A stretch of DNA of 20,608 nt from contig CAYTLW010000129.1 in NCBI GenBank assembly GCA_964438735.1, positions 1 through 20,608 of the forward strand, in the 5' to 3' direction. This document shows, one piece after another, positions 1 to 6,439 of this stretch. The notes under the pieces were generated by a model that made no database searches, was not told where the DNA came from, and saw only the letters and a program-made list of their open reading frames with translations. This DNA is from CAYTLW01 sp964438735. Lineage in GTDB: Bacteria; Myxococcota_A; UBA9042. Position 1 is the first letter of the stretch; every line of letters begins with the position of its first letter. A program made the translations under genes and the position numbers.

Positions 1-87
1 GGGAAGGTAGGGAAGGAGCCGATCTCGAGCAAAGCCGCAAAGCCGCATGAAGGGATGAAGGTCGGCGATTTGCCGGGGCGCGACTAG
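1..87 (+). CDS. Possible C-terminal end of a gene entering from the left edge
   Basis: Frame 1 is open from the first base to a TAG at 85-87 and gives 28 residues, Lys/Gly-rich and ending in KVGDLPGRD. The codon third positions are mostly G or C, as in the neighbouring genes. If real, this gene would converge on the arsenite methyltransferase, and their 3' ends would overlap by 4 bases. No family can be named from so short a tail. The alternative is non-coding sequence. On the minus strand an ATG at 48-46 also stays open to the edge, so a gene running off the left side of the window is equally possible. Confidence 0.25.
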   Translation, partial: GKVGKEPISSKAAKPHEGMKVGDLPGRD

Positions 88-1091
88 CAACAACCATCGC
101 CGGGGTAGTGCCAGGTGGATTGGGTGAGCACGATTTCATCGTTGCCCAATGAGGCGAGCGCGCTCGCGGTCTTGTCGCAGACTCCCAGGGGCACGTCTCG
201 TTGCAGGATGTGGCCCTTGTTGTCGTCGAAGATGGGGCTGTCGCCGAGCCAGGTGGCGGTGCGGCCGGTGAAGATGCAGGGGCCATCTGGTGGGATGGGA
301 TCCTTGATGGCGACCACCTCGACGCTCTCCAGGAGCAGGTTCTCGTCCAGGTCGTGGCGGCGGGCGGAGAGGATGCGGTAGGGCCGGCGGGAGCGGACCT
401 CGATGGTGCCGAAGCCGGCGGCGACCAGGGCGGCCAGGTAGTCGTCCAGGGGCAGGGCGCCGCTGAGGCATTCGGCGCGCAGGCGGTCGTCATTGGCCAG
501 GTGGGCGGGGATGGGTCGGGTGGCGACAGGATCGCTCAGGACCAGGCGGCCGTGGGGGCGCAGGACGCGGTGGATCTCGCTCAGCGCGGTGGCCAGGTCC
601 TCGCTGCGGAAGATGTTGAAGAGGCAATTCTGGGCGGCGAGATCGACGCTCTCGTCGGGCACGGGCAGGTCCAGGGCGTCGCCCTTGCGCAGGTCGATGA
701 AGTCGCGCTCGAACCAGGGGTTGCTGGCCTCGGCTTCGGTGAGCAGCTCGCCGGCCACCTGCAGCATGGCATCGACCCGATCGATGCCGATGACGCCGCC
801 AGGTCGACGCACGAACCAGGCCAGCTGCAGCGCCTCCATGCCGGCGCCGACACCCACGTAGAGCACCCGCTCCACGTCCGCCAGGTCGCGCGGATCGACG
901 GTGGAGCCGCAGCCGTAGTTGCGCTCGACCATGCCGTCCGGGATCACCAATCCCGGCAGCTTCCACGGCGGTGTGCTGGTGCAGCACAGGGCCGCCTGCG
1001 GCGCCAGGGCGGCCTCGGCGTACAGGTCCTCGGTCGCCTTGAGGTAGTCGCTCGCGGGAAGCTCTGAGATGGCGGTCGGGGACTCGGTCAT
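84..1091 (-). CDS. arsM: Arsenite S-adenosylmethionine methyltransferase, arsenosugar-pathway type
   Basis: Predicted cytoplasmic enzyme (335 aa) that moves methyl groups from SAM to trivalent arsenic. A Rossmann SAM-binding motif, VGVGAGMEAL, lies at residues 79-88. Cysteines that can ligate As(III) are seen at C36-C37, C61, C156 and C208, the last two in AQNCLFNIF and AECLSGAL. The protein ends in a Cys-Cys pair (HYPGDGCC). From memory, the CC-x-PPWxLPG start, the NYGCGSTV segment, the GPCIFTG-to-C-terminus region and the terminal CC match the ArsM form that accompanies the radical SAM protein ArsS in arsenosugar synthesis, rather than the short soil-type ArsM. The start is supported by GGTGGAG six bases upstream. 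It is the last visible gene of a minus-strand run, 64 bases after a lipoprotein gene. No arsS or ArsR-type regulator is in the window; arsS could lie beyond the left edge. Confidence 0.88.
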   Translation of the reverse strand: MTESPTAISELPASDYLKATEDLYAEAALAPQAALCCTSTPPWKLPGLVIPDGMVERNYGCGSTVDPRDLADVERVLYVGVGAGMEALQLAWFVRRPGGVIGIDRVDAMLQVAGELLTEAEASNPWFERDFIDLRKGDALDLPVPDESVDLAAQNCLFNIFRSEDLATALSEIHRVLRPHGRLVLSDPVATRPIPAHLANDDRLRAECLSGALPLDDYLAALVAAGFGTIEVRSRRPYRILSARRHDLDENLLLESVEVVAIKDPIPPDGPCIFTGRTATWLGDSPIFDDNKGHILQRDVPLGVCDKTASALASLGNDEIVLTQSTWHYPGDGCC

Positions 1092-1155
1092 GACATCTCC
1101 ACCCGCCGCTACGTGTCGCGCGGCGTGAGGTCTGGTCGGCCGAGTGCGGCTGTTG

Positions 1156-2055
1156 TTACGGCGTCAGTTCGAATTGCAGCGTGGCATGGACCTCGAAGGG
1201 ACCGGTGCCCATGGGCGCGACCTGGTTGCCCTTGGCGCTGAACTTCATCTGGTAGATGCCGACGGGGAAGGGTTGGCCCTTGGGATTGTTGGTATCGGAG
1301 GGGCCATTCCAGTTGACGCCATCCCAGTCATAGGTGCCGTCGTAGGTCCCCTGGAGCAGCGTCACGGGCGCGTTGGCCGGCGGCATGCACAGACCGGTAT
1401 CGCAGATGCAGTAGTTCTGGCCGATGCCGGTGATGCGGCCGAAGACGATCAGGTCGCTGGCGTCCGGCTTGCTGCACTGGCCCGAATCCTGGGACTTGGC
1501 CACCACCCCCGGTACCTGCCCCTCGACCTTGACCTGGTACTTGAAGGTCACGCCCGCCTTGGCTTCGGCGAGGGTGAAGGTGCAGGGCTGCGCCGGTATG
1601 AGCATGGTCACGCCGGGCAGCGTGGACTTGGCGGTGACATTACACTTGGGTTGGCTGGTGTCGGGGGTGGCCGCGTCGGTGCCCGTGCCCGTGTCCGTGC
1701 CCGTGACCGTGTCGGTGCCGGTGACCGTGTCGGTGGCCACCTCCGGGGATGATGAGATATCACCCCCGTCGGCTCGCTCCGCTCGCCCCGTGTCTGTGAC
1801 CGTGTCCGTGCCCGTGACCGTGTCGGCGCCCGTGCCCGCGTCCGTGACAGTGCCCGTGTCCGCAACCGACCCCGTGTCCGCCACCGAGGCATCTGCCTGC
1901 TCATCGACGTCGCCATCGATGGTATCGGCCCCGTTGACCACCTCGGTCGTCGCTGGGGTGTCGGCGGCATCGGTGCCGCACGCCGCCAGCGCCAGGGCGC
2001 AGCACAAGCTGAGGCCGACTCTGATCCACATCCGGGAAGCCCTGCTCATGCTCAT
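1156..2055 (-). CDS. Lipoprotein with Asp/Thr-rich repeat linker and Cys-containing C-terminal domain
   Basis: 299 aa, not assigned to a family. A basic N-terminus and a hydrophobic stretch end in the lipobox LAAC with C26 as the lipidated residue, so it should be anchored to a membrane and face the periplasm or the outside. Residues 27-137 are a low-complexity linker of ADTG and TDTVTGTD units, interrupted at about 90-107 by an unrelated RAERADGGD-containing segment. The folded part (138-299) has paired cysteines, a YCICDTGLC segment, and Gly/Asn/Trp-rich strands that suggest a beta-rich domain. The start at 2055 overlaps the stop of the deaminase gene (ATGA). A second ATG at 2049 has the better distance to the GGAG at about 2057-2060, and starting there removes only two residues. 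Long acidic linkers of this kind are common in myxobacterial lipoproteins. Function unknown. Confidence 0.8.
   Translation of the reverse strand: MSMSRASRMWIRVGLSLCCALALAACGTDAADTPATTEVVNGADTIDGDVDEQADASVADTGSVADTGTVTDAGTGADTVTGTDTVTDTGRAERADGGDISSSPEVATDTVTGTDTVTGTDTGTGTDAATPDTSQPKCNVTAKSTLPGVTMLIPAQPCTFTLAEAKAGVTFKYQVKVEGQVPGVVAKSQDSGQCSKPDASDLIVFGRITGIGQNYCICDTGLCMPPANAPVTLLQGTYDGTYDWDGVNWNGPSDTNNPKGQPFPVGIYQMKFSAKGNQVAPMGTGPFEVHATLQFELTP
1675..1870 (-). repeat. In-gene tandem repeat encoding TDTVTGTD-type linker, with an inserted segment
   Basis: Two blocks of short GTG-rich repeats (about 1678-1735 and 1796-1868, plus-strand reading GTGCCCGTGACCGTGTCGGT and variants) encode the Thr/Asp linker of the lipoprotein. 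Between them, about 1741-1790 does not follow the repeat. It contains an imperfect hairpin at 1745-1767 (GGGG.TGAT / ATCA.CCCC arms) followed by a CGCTCCGCTCG-type stretch. The reading frame is kept across it. Such repeats usually change length by slippage, which would alter only the spacer between the anchor and the folded domain. Confidence 0.8.
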
Positions 2056-3128
2056 CTCTCCGCGTTTGCGCCGCCGCCGGGTCGCTGCTCAGCCGCCTTG
2101 GCTGCTGTGACCTGTTCCTCCAGCCAGGCCGCATCTTCGACCAGCCTGCGGCGCAAGGCCAGTTTGCCCGCCGGGTCCAGCCAGGACGACTCCACCGCCG
2201 CCAGCTGCAGGTCGCGCACACGCTGTCGCGGCCAGTTGTGCACTGCGCTGAGTTCACGCAAGTCGCCGGCCACGCTGCAGTGGAACATGGCCGGATCGTC
2301 GCTGTTCACCGTCACCACCACGCCGCGGCGGGCCAGCTCCTCGATGGGATGTTCGGCCATGGAGGGGTAGATGTTGGTGCGCAGGTTGCTGGTCGGGCAG
2401 ACCTCCAGCGGAATGCGATGTTTGGCCAGGTGCTCGACCAGGGCGTCGTCTGCAATGGCCGCGACGCCGTGGCCGACGCGGTCGACCCGCAGCATCTGGA
2501 CCGCCTCCCAGACGCTCTCGGGGCCGTCTCCTTCGCCGGCGTGGGCGGTGGTGCGTAGACCGGCCTGTCGCGCCTGTTCGAAGACCGGCGCGAAGGGGCC
2601 TGGCGGGTGCAGGTCCTCGGTGCCGCCGATGCCGATGCCGATCAGGCCGAGATCGCGCACCTCCAGCGCCTGGGCCATGGTCCTGGCGCCGCGTTCTGGG
2701 CCGTGATCGCGGACCAGGTCGACGATCAGCGCCACGGCGACCTCGGGCACGCGCGCCAGACCCCGGCGCAGGGCGGCGGTGATCTGCTGCACGGTCAGCC
2801 CGCTGCGGGCGGTGAAGTCGGTCGGTGAGTAGAAGGCCTCGACATAGACGATGTGCTCACGGCGCAGTTGCCGGGCCACCGCCTCGGCGATGAAGGTGAA
2901 GTCCTCTTCTTCGCGCAGGAAGCGGTTCTTCCAGGTCCAGGCGCGCAGGAAGTGCCGGAAGTCGGTGAATACGAAGCGCCGACGCAACCCCTCCAGGTCA
3001 CCCACCTCGGCGTCGCCGCCGTATTTTCGCACCAGCTGCCAGAGGTCCTCGACGGGGATCGCCCCCTCCAGGTGCAGGTGCAACTCGACTTTGGGCAGGC
3101 GATCGAACCAGTCGGGCGCCGCTACCAT
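2052..3128 (-). CDS. Adenosine deaminase family protein (adenosine or aminodeoxyfutalosine/adenine deaminase)
   Basis: 358 aa, a predicted cytoplasmic zinc amidohydrolase that removes the 6-amino group of an adenine-type purine. All family motifs are present: HLHLEG with H17 and H19 at the start, HAGEG (H196, E199), RVGHG (H220), CPTSN (244-248) and the SDDP motif (D277, D278). The start at 3128 begins exactly where family members begin (MVAAPDWFDRLPKVELHLHL). The same frame runs open another 199 codons upstream, but that part is antisense-type composition and overlaps the preceding lipoprotein gene. The start overlaps that gene's stop by 7 bases and its own stop overlaps the next start by 4, so the three are probably translated together. 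The substrate cannot be read from the sequence. Adenosine (Add), adenine, and 6-amino-6-deoxyfutalosine of the futalosine menaquinone pathway are all handled by this fold. No other menaquinone gene is nearby. Confidence 0.88.
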   Translation of the reverse strand: MVAAPDWFDRLPKVELHLHLEGAIPVEDLWQLVRKYGGDAEVGDLEGLRRRFVFTDFRHFLRAWTWKNRFLREEEDFTFIAEAVARQLRREHIVYVEAFYSPTDFTARSGLTVQQITAALRRGLARVPEVAVALIVDLVRDHGPERGARTMAQALEVRDLGLIGIGIGGTEDLHPPGPFAPVFEQARQAGLRTTAHAGEGDGPESVWEAVQMLRVDRVGHGVAAIADDALVEHLAKHRIPLEVCPTSNLRTNIYPSMAEHPIEELARRGVVVTVNSDDPAMFHCSVAGDLRELSAVHNWPRQRVRDLQLAAVESSWLDPAGKLALRRRLVEDAAWLEEQVTAAKAAEQRPGGGANAER

Positions 3129-4360
3129 TGCGCGCCCGCGCAGACGCCGCTGACAGGCACGGTCGAAGGCACGGTGAACGAGACGCTCAGGCCGGCCATC
3201 TTGGCGACCCATTTGCCGGCGCTCACATTGCCGCTGTCGCACTTGGCGAAGCCGCCGCCGTTGCAGTCGGCGGTGCAGATGCCGCCGCCGGTGCCCTCGA
3301 GGCAGATCAGCCCGGTGACGTCCAGGCCGCCGCCGCTGCCGCTGACCGCGCAGCCGCTGCTGTGAATCTTGGTGCAGCTGCTCGACATGCAACCCTTGGG
3401 GTAGACGGTGATCTGGACCGGCTGACCGGCCTTGATGTCGGTGCTGCCGCCGGGTCCACGCACGCAGATCTTGCCCAGCGTGGCGGCGGCGCCCTGGGCG
3501 CAGGTCTCGCTGCCCTTGGTGCAGCAGGTCTCGTAGGGCTGCGACTTCCAGCCTTCGGGCAGGCAGGTGGAGGGGAAGACCATCAACTCTGCGGTCTCGG
3601 CGTGGCGGGCGCAGGTCTCCGCGTCGCCGCAGCCCATGCCACTGTTCATGCATCCCTTGAACGCCTTCGGGCCTGGCTTGTTCTTGCAGATGCCCGCCGG
3701 CGCCCAGGCCCACAGCGGTGTGCACTTCGGCGACACGTTGCAGTCGACCTCACCCAGCTTGGCGCAGCCCCAGGGGAACGCGGGATCGGCCTTCCACGCG
3801 CAGGTGCCCTTGTCGCAGAGCGCGACCGGTGCGGCGCAGCCCTTTTCGGTGCAGGCTTTGTTCTTGCAGGGCTTCTCCTGGTGCTTGGCTTTGGCCACAT
3901 CGGCGAACTTCTTGTTGAAGCTCATCAATTTGCCGCCGTTGCAGTGATCGCAGCAGCCGACCTCGACGGCGACGCAATCTTTGTTGATCTCGCAGTTGGT
4001 CCACTGCGTCGGATCGGGACCGCCGGCGTCGACGGGGCCGCCCGCATCGAGTGCTGTTCCTGCGTCCACGGGTCCGCCCGCGTCGACCACCGCGCCGGCG
4101 TCCGCGGCGCCAGCGTCCACAGGTCCGTCCGCGTCTGCCGCGCCGACGTCCTTGGCCGCTGCGCTGTCGGGGGTCGTCCCTGCATCGACCGCGACGCCGC
4201 TGTCGGCGCTGCTGGCGTCCTGCCCGGCGCTGTCAGCGATGGTCCCGCCGGTGGTGTCATTGCCGGGGCCGCTGCCGGCGGCCCCGCCCGCGGAGCTACC
4301 GCAAGCGGCCAGAAGGGCGGCGCAAACGAGCGCGATGGTCCGCATCCAGTGGGTGCTCAT
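3122..4360 (-). CDS. Cysteine-rich lipoprotein with Asp-Ala-Gly repeat linker
   Basis: 412 aa, function unknown. The signal sequence MSTHWMRTIALVCAALLAAC carries a canonical LAAC lipobox with C20 as the lipidation site. Residues 21-117 are a low-complexity linker of DAG, VDAGG and ADA units. From C123 onward there is a cysteine-rich secreted domain with many pairs (for example KDCVAVEVGCCDHCNGG and CKNKACTEKGC), which suggests several disulfides. A longer open frame reaches 4489, but the start at 4360 is chosen because GGGAGGA lies 6 bases upstream and the signal peptide begins there. It is the first gene of the minus-strand run and overlaps the deaminase start by 7 bases. It diverges from the deformylase gene across 169 bases. 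Like its smaller relative two genes downstream, it looks like a typical myxobacterial surface lipoprotein. No close family is recognised. Confidence 0.82.
   Translation of the reverse strand: MSTHWMRTIALVCAALLAACGSSAGGAAGSGPGNDTTGGTIADSAGQDASSADSGVAVDAGTTPDSAAAKDVGAADADGPVDAGAADAGAVVDAGGPVDAGTALDAGGPVDAGGPDPTQWTNCEINKDCVAVEVGCCDHCNGGKLMSFNKKFADVAKAKHQEKPCKNKACTEKGCAAPVALCDKGTCAWKADPAFPWGCAKLGEVDCNVSPKCTPLWAWAPAGICKNKPGPKAFKGCMNSGMGCGDAETCARHAETAELMVFPSTCLPEGWKSQPYETCCTKGSETCAQGAAATLGKICVRGPGGSTDIKAGQPVQITVYPKGCMSSSCTKIHSSGCAVSGSGGGLDVTGLICLEGTGGGICTADCNGGGFAKCDSGNVSAGKWVAKMAGLSVSFTVPSTVPVSGVCAGAQW
4014..4240 (-). repeat. In-gene repeat encoding DAGGPVDAG linker
   Basis: The coding strand repeats units translating as VDAG, LDAGG and ADAGA, which form the spacer of the Cys-rich lipoprotein. 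The repeat is degenerate at the DNA level and is best described as low-complexity coding sequence. Confidence 0.65.
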
Positions 4361-4471
4361 GATGTCCTCCCGGGCGATTGTCGCCCGCTCGCCTGCCCTC
4401 GTCGGCAGGGTAGCGACATCGAGGCAACGCTGCCAGCCTCCGATTGCCAGGGCCGCTTCGCCGACCGGCCG

Positions 4472-4500
4472 TTGCCCCTTCCCCTGCACAGTGACAGGAT
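4472..4500 (+). promoter_or_regulatory. Candidate sigma70-type promoter for the deformylase-paraoxonase pair
   Basis: TTGCCC at 4472-4477 and CAGGAT at 4495-4500 are separated by 17 bases. The expected transcript start would be about 30 bases before the ATG at 4530. The -35 box matches the consensus at 4 of 6 positions and the -10 box is weak, as is common in high-GC genomes. No operator or attenuator was recognised. Confidence 0.3.
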
Positions 4501-4529
4501 CGCCGGCTCATCTTGCAGGACCCGTCGCC

Positions 4530-5273
4530 ATGCCAAGTCAGCCCGCCTTCCGCTCCCTACCGGTCACCTGCCTGCTCGCGACCGCCACCATCGCCCTCAG
4601 CGCCTGCGCCGGCACCGCCGATCGCACCCGTGACGACGTCTGGCGGACCACCGAGCGCAAGCTCTTCATGACCGGCGAAGACGGCGCGCGTTTGCCCATG
4701 GTGGGCAACGAAAAGCCCGCCGGAGATGCCGTATTGCGACAGGCCTCGGTTGATGTGCCACGTGGTGAGGCGGAGCTGACCCGATTGATCCGGCGCATGC
4801 ATGCCACCGTGCTGGACGAAAAGGGGGTCGGCATCGCCGCCCCTCAAGTCGGGGTCAACCGACGGGTGATCCTGGTCAAGCGCCTCGATCGGCTGCCCGA
4901 CAAACCCTTCGAGGTCTACATCAACGCGACCCTGCCTTGGCTGTCCAAGCGGACCGTGATCGACTGGGAGGGTTGCCTGTCTGTGGACGCCGGCTTCGGC
5001 AAGGTCCGTCGCGCGTGGGAGGTCGACGTTCGCTACCAGGGCCGCTGCACCGTGACCGGGCAGTGCACCTGGTTCGAGACCCCCCATGTGGAGCGGGTCC
5101 AGGGCTTCACCGCGCGCATCTTCCAGCACGAGGTCGACCACATCGACGGCGTGCTCTTCATCGATCGCAAGGAGCCCGGACCGCTGATGCCAGAGAAGGA
5201 ATACCGGGCCATGCGAGCGCGTGAGAAAGCCGCCGCCGAGGCTGCCAAGGCCAAGGATGAGGCGGGACCATGA
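4530..5273 (+). CDS. Peptide deformylase with a lipoprotein-type signal sequence
   Basis: 247 aa. The catalytic domain is a clear peptide deformylase, a family of Fe2+/Zn2+ enzymes that remove the formyl group from N-formylmethionine. Motif 1 is GVGIAAPQ (99-106), motif 2 is EGCLS with metal ligand C149, and motif 3 is QHEVDH with H200, E201 and H204. All catalytic residues are intact. The oddity is the N-terminus: a basic start, a hydrophobic core and the lipobox LSAC with C26, followed by about 30 residues before the domain. This predicts export and lipid anchoring, whereas the housekeeping enzyme is cytoplasmic. A CTVTGQC segment (173-179) between motifs 2 and 3 adds two cysteines that could form a disulfide outside the cell. 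The start at 4530 is chosen because it begins the signal peptide; the frame is open much further upstream. The stop overlaps the paraoxonase start by ATGA. A different gene presumably supplies the essential deformylase. Confidence 0.88.
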   Translation: MPSQPAFRSLPVTCLLATATIALSACAGTADRTRDDVWRTTERKLFMTGEDGARLPMVGNEKPAGDAVLRQASVDVPRGEAELTRLIRRMHATVLDEKGVGIAAPQVGVNRRVILVKRLDRLPDKPFEVYINATLPWLSKRTVIDWEGCLSVDAGFGKVRRAWEVDVRYQGRCTVTGQCTWFETPHVERVQGFTARIFQHEVDHIDGVLFIDRKEPGPLMPEKEYRAMRAREKAAAEAAKAKDEAGP

Positions 5274-6340
5274 GGCGTCGCAACTGGCTGCTGGGCCTCA
5301 CCGGCGTGCTCGTGTGCCTGGTGGCCGCGTGGGGGCTGCACACGGTCTGGATGGCGGGCGAGTTCACCGCGATCGCACCGCACTTCAACGGCACTTGCGA
5401 GCCCGTGGGGGGCGTCGTCGGCGCGGAGGACCTGGCCCTGGATCGGCGCGGCAGCCGCGTCTTCATCTCGGCCATCGACCGCCGCGGCGACGCGGAGCGG
5501 CAAGCTGCCACCGGCGCGCTCTGGAGCCTGGATCTGTCCGACGACAAGGCGCGGCCGAACCGACAGACGCACGGCCTCAGGTTCCCTTTTCATCCACATG
5601 GCATCGGGCTGGCCCACTCGGCCAGCGCGACCATGCTCATGGTGGTCAATCACCGCGGCGGCGGTCACGTCTTCGAGTCGGTAGCCGACACCATCGAGGT
5701 CTTTCAGGCGTCGGCTGACGGCGCGTTGGAGCACAGCCACAGCGTGGCGGACCCGCTGCTTCGTTCGGTCAACGACGTGGCTCCGCTGCCGGACGGGCGG
5801 TTCTACGCCTCCATCGATCACGGTCAGCCCGCCGGCTTGTTGCGAAAAATCGAGGACTACACCCGACGTCCGTGGGCATCGGTGGTGTTCTACAACGGTC
5901 GCCGGGCGCGCACCGTGGCCGACGGCCTGCGGTACGCCAACGGCGTGGCCCTGTCGGCCGACGGCCGCGAGCTCTACGTCGCCGCGACCGTGGACCGCGC
6001 CGTCTTCGTCTACCGGGTGGCCGCCGATGGCGCATTGCGCCAGGTCCGCCGCATCGACACCGGCACAGGCGTCGACAACATCACCGTCGACGACGAGGGC
6101 ATGCTCTGGCTGGGCGCTCACCCCAAGCTGCTGACCTTCCTGCGGCACGCCTCAGATGCATCGGTGTTATCACCCTCACAAGTTCTGCGCATCGATCCCG
6201 GCACAGGTCGAGTGGACGAGATCCTGCTCGACGATGGAAGCCAGTTGTCGGGCTCGGCGGCGGCGGTGCCGTGGTCAGATCGGCTGCTGATCGGGCCGGT
6301 ATTCGACGATCACCTGCTCGACTGTCGGTTGTCGCAGTGA
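5270..6340 (+). CDS. Paraoxonase/arylesterase-like (PON family) six-bladed beta-propeller hydrolase
   Basis: 356 aa. An N-terminal hydrophobic helix (residues 6-22, no clear cleavage site) suggests membrane anchoring with the rest outside. The body matches the PON family of calcium-dependent lactonases and arylesterases. Compared from memory with human PON1, the calcium ligands E53, D54, N168, D169, N224, D269 and N270 are all present at the same residue numbers. The His dyad corresponds to H110 (FHPHG) and H128 (VVNH). The conserved disulfide pair is C43 and C352. The usual activity of the family is lactone hydrolysis, so quorum-sensing lactones or oxidised lipids are plausible substrates; neither can be read from the sequence. 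Its ATG overlaps the deformylase stop, so the two are translated as a pair and are probably both envelope enzymes. The alternative is another SMP-30-type propeller, but the residue-level match favours PON. Confidence 0.85.
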   Translation: MRRRNWLLGLTGVLVCLVAAWGLHTVWMAGEFTAIAPHFNGTCEPVGGVVGAEDLALDRRGSRVFISAIDRRGDAERQAATGALWSLDLSDDKARPNRQTHGLRFPFHPHGIGLAHSASATMLMVVNHRGGGHVFESVADTIEVFQASADGALEHSHSVADPLLRSVNDVAPLPDGRFYASIDHGQPAGLLRKIEDYTRRPWASVVFYNGRRARTVADGLRYANGVALSADGRELYVAATVDRAVFVYRVAADGALRQVRRIDTGTGVDNITVDDEGMLWLGAHPKLLTFLRHASDASVLSPSQVLRIDPGTGRVDEILLDDGSQLSGSAAAVPWSDRLLIGPVFDDHLLDCRLSQ

Positions 6341-6439
6341 GCAGGCTCGGCCGCTCTACTTCTTTCTTCCCCGTACAGAACTTGCGGATTCAGCGCAGGA
6401 GTTCGCATCATGTGCAGCCGATTCGGCGAGGAGGCGAAC

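Noticed and set aside
201..1067. Long open frame antisense to the arsenite methyltransferase
   Set aside because: Its product is rich in Gly, Gln, Asp and Val in the way of a shadow of a high-GC gene, and the opposite strand encodes a protein with clear family motifs.
3129..3725. N-terminal extension of the adenosine deaminase family protein
   Set aside because: It would overlap almost 600 bases of the Cys-rich lipoprotein gene, which has a signal peptide, lipobox and cysteine pattern in its own frame.
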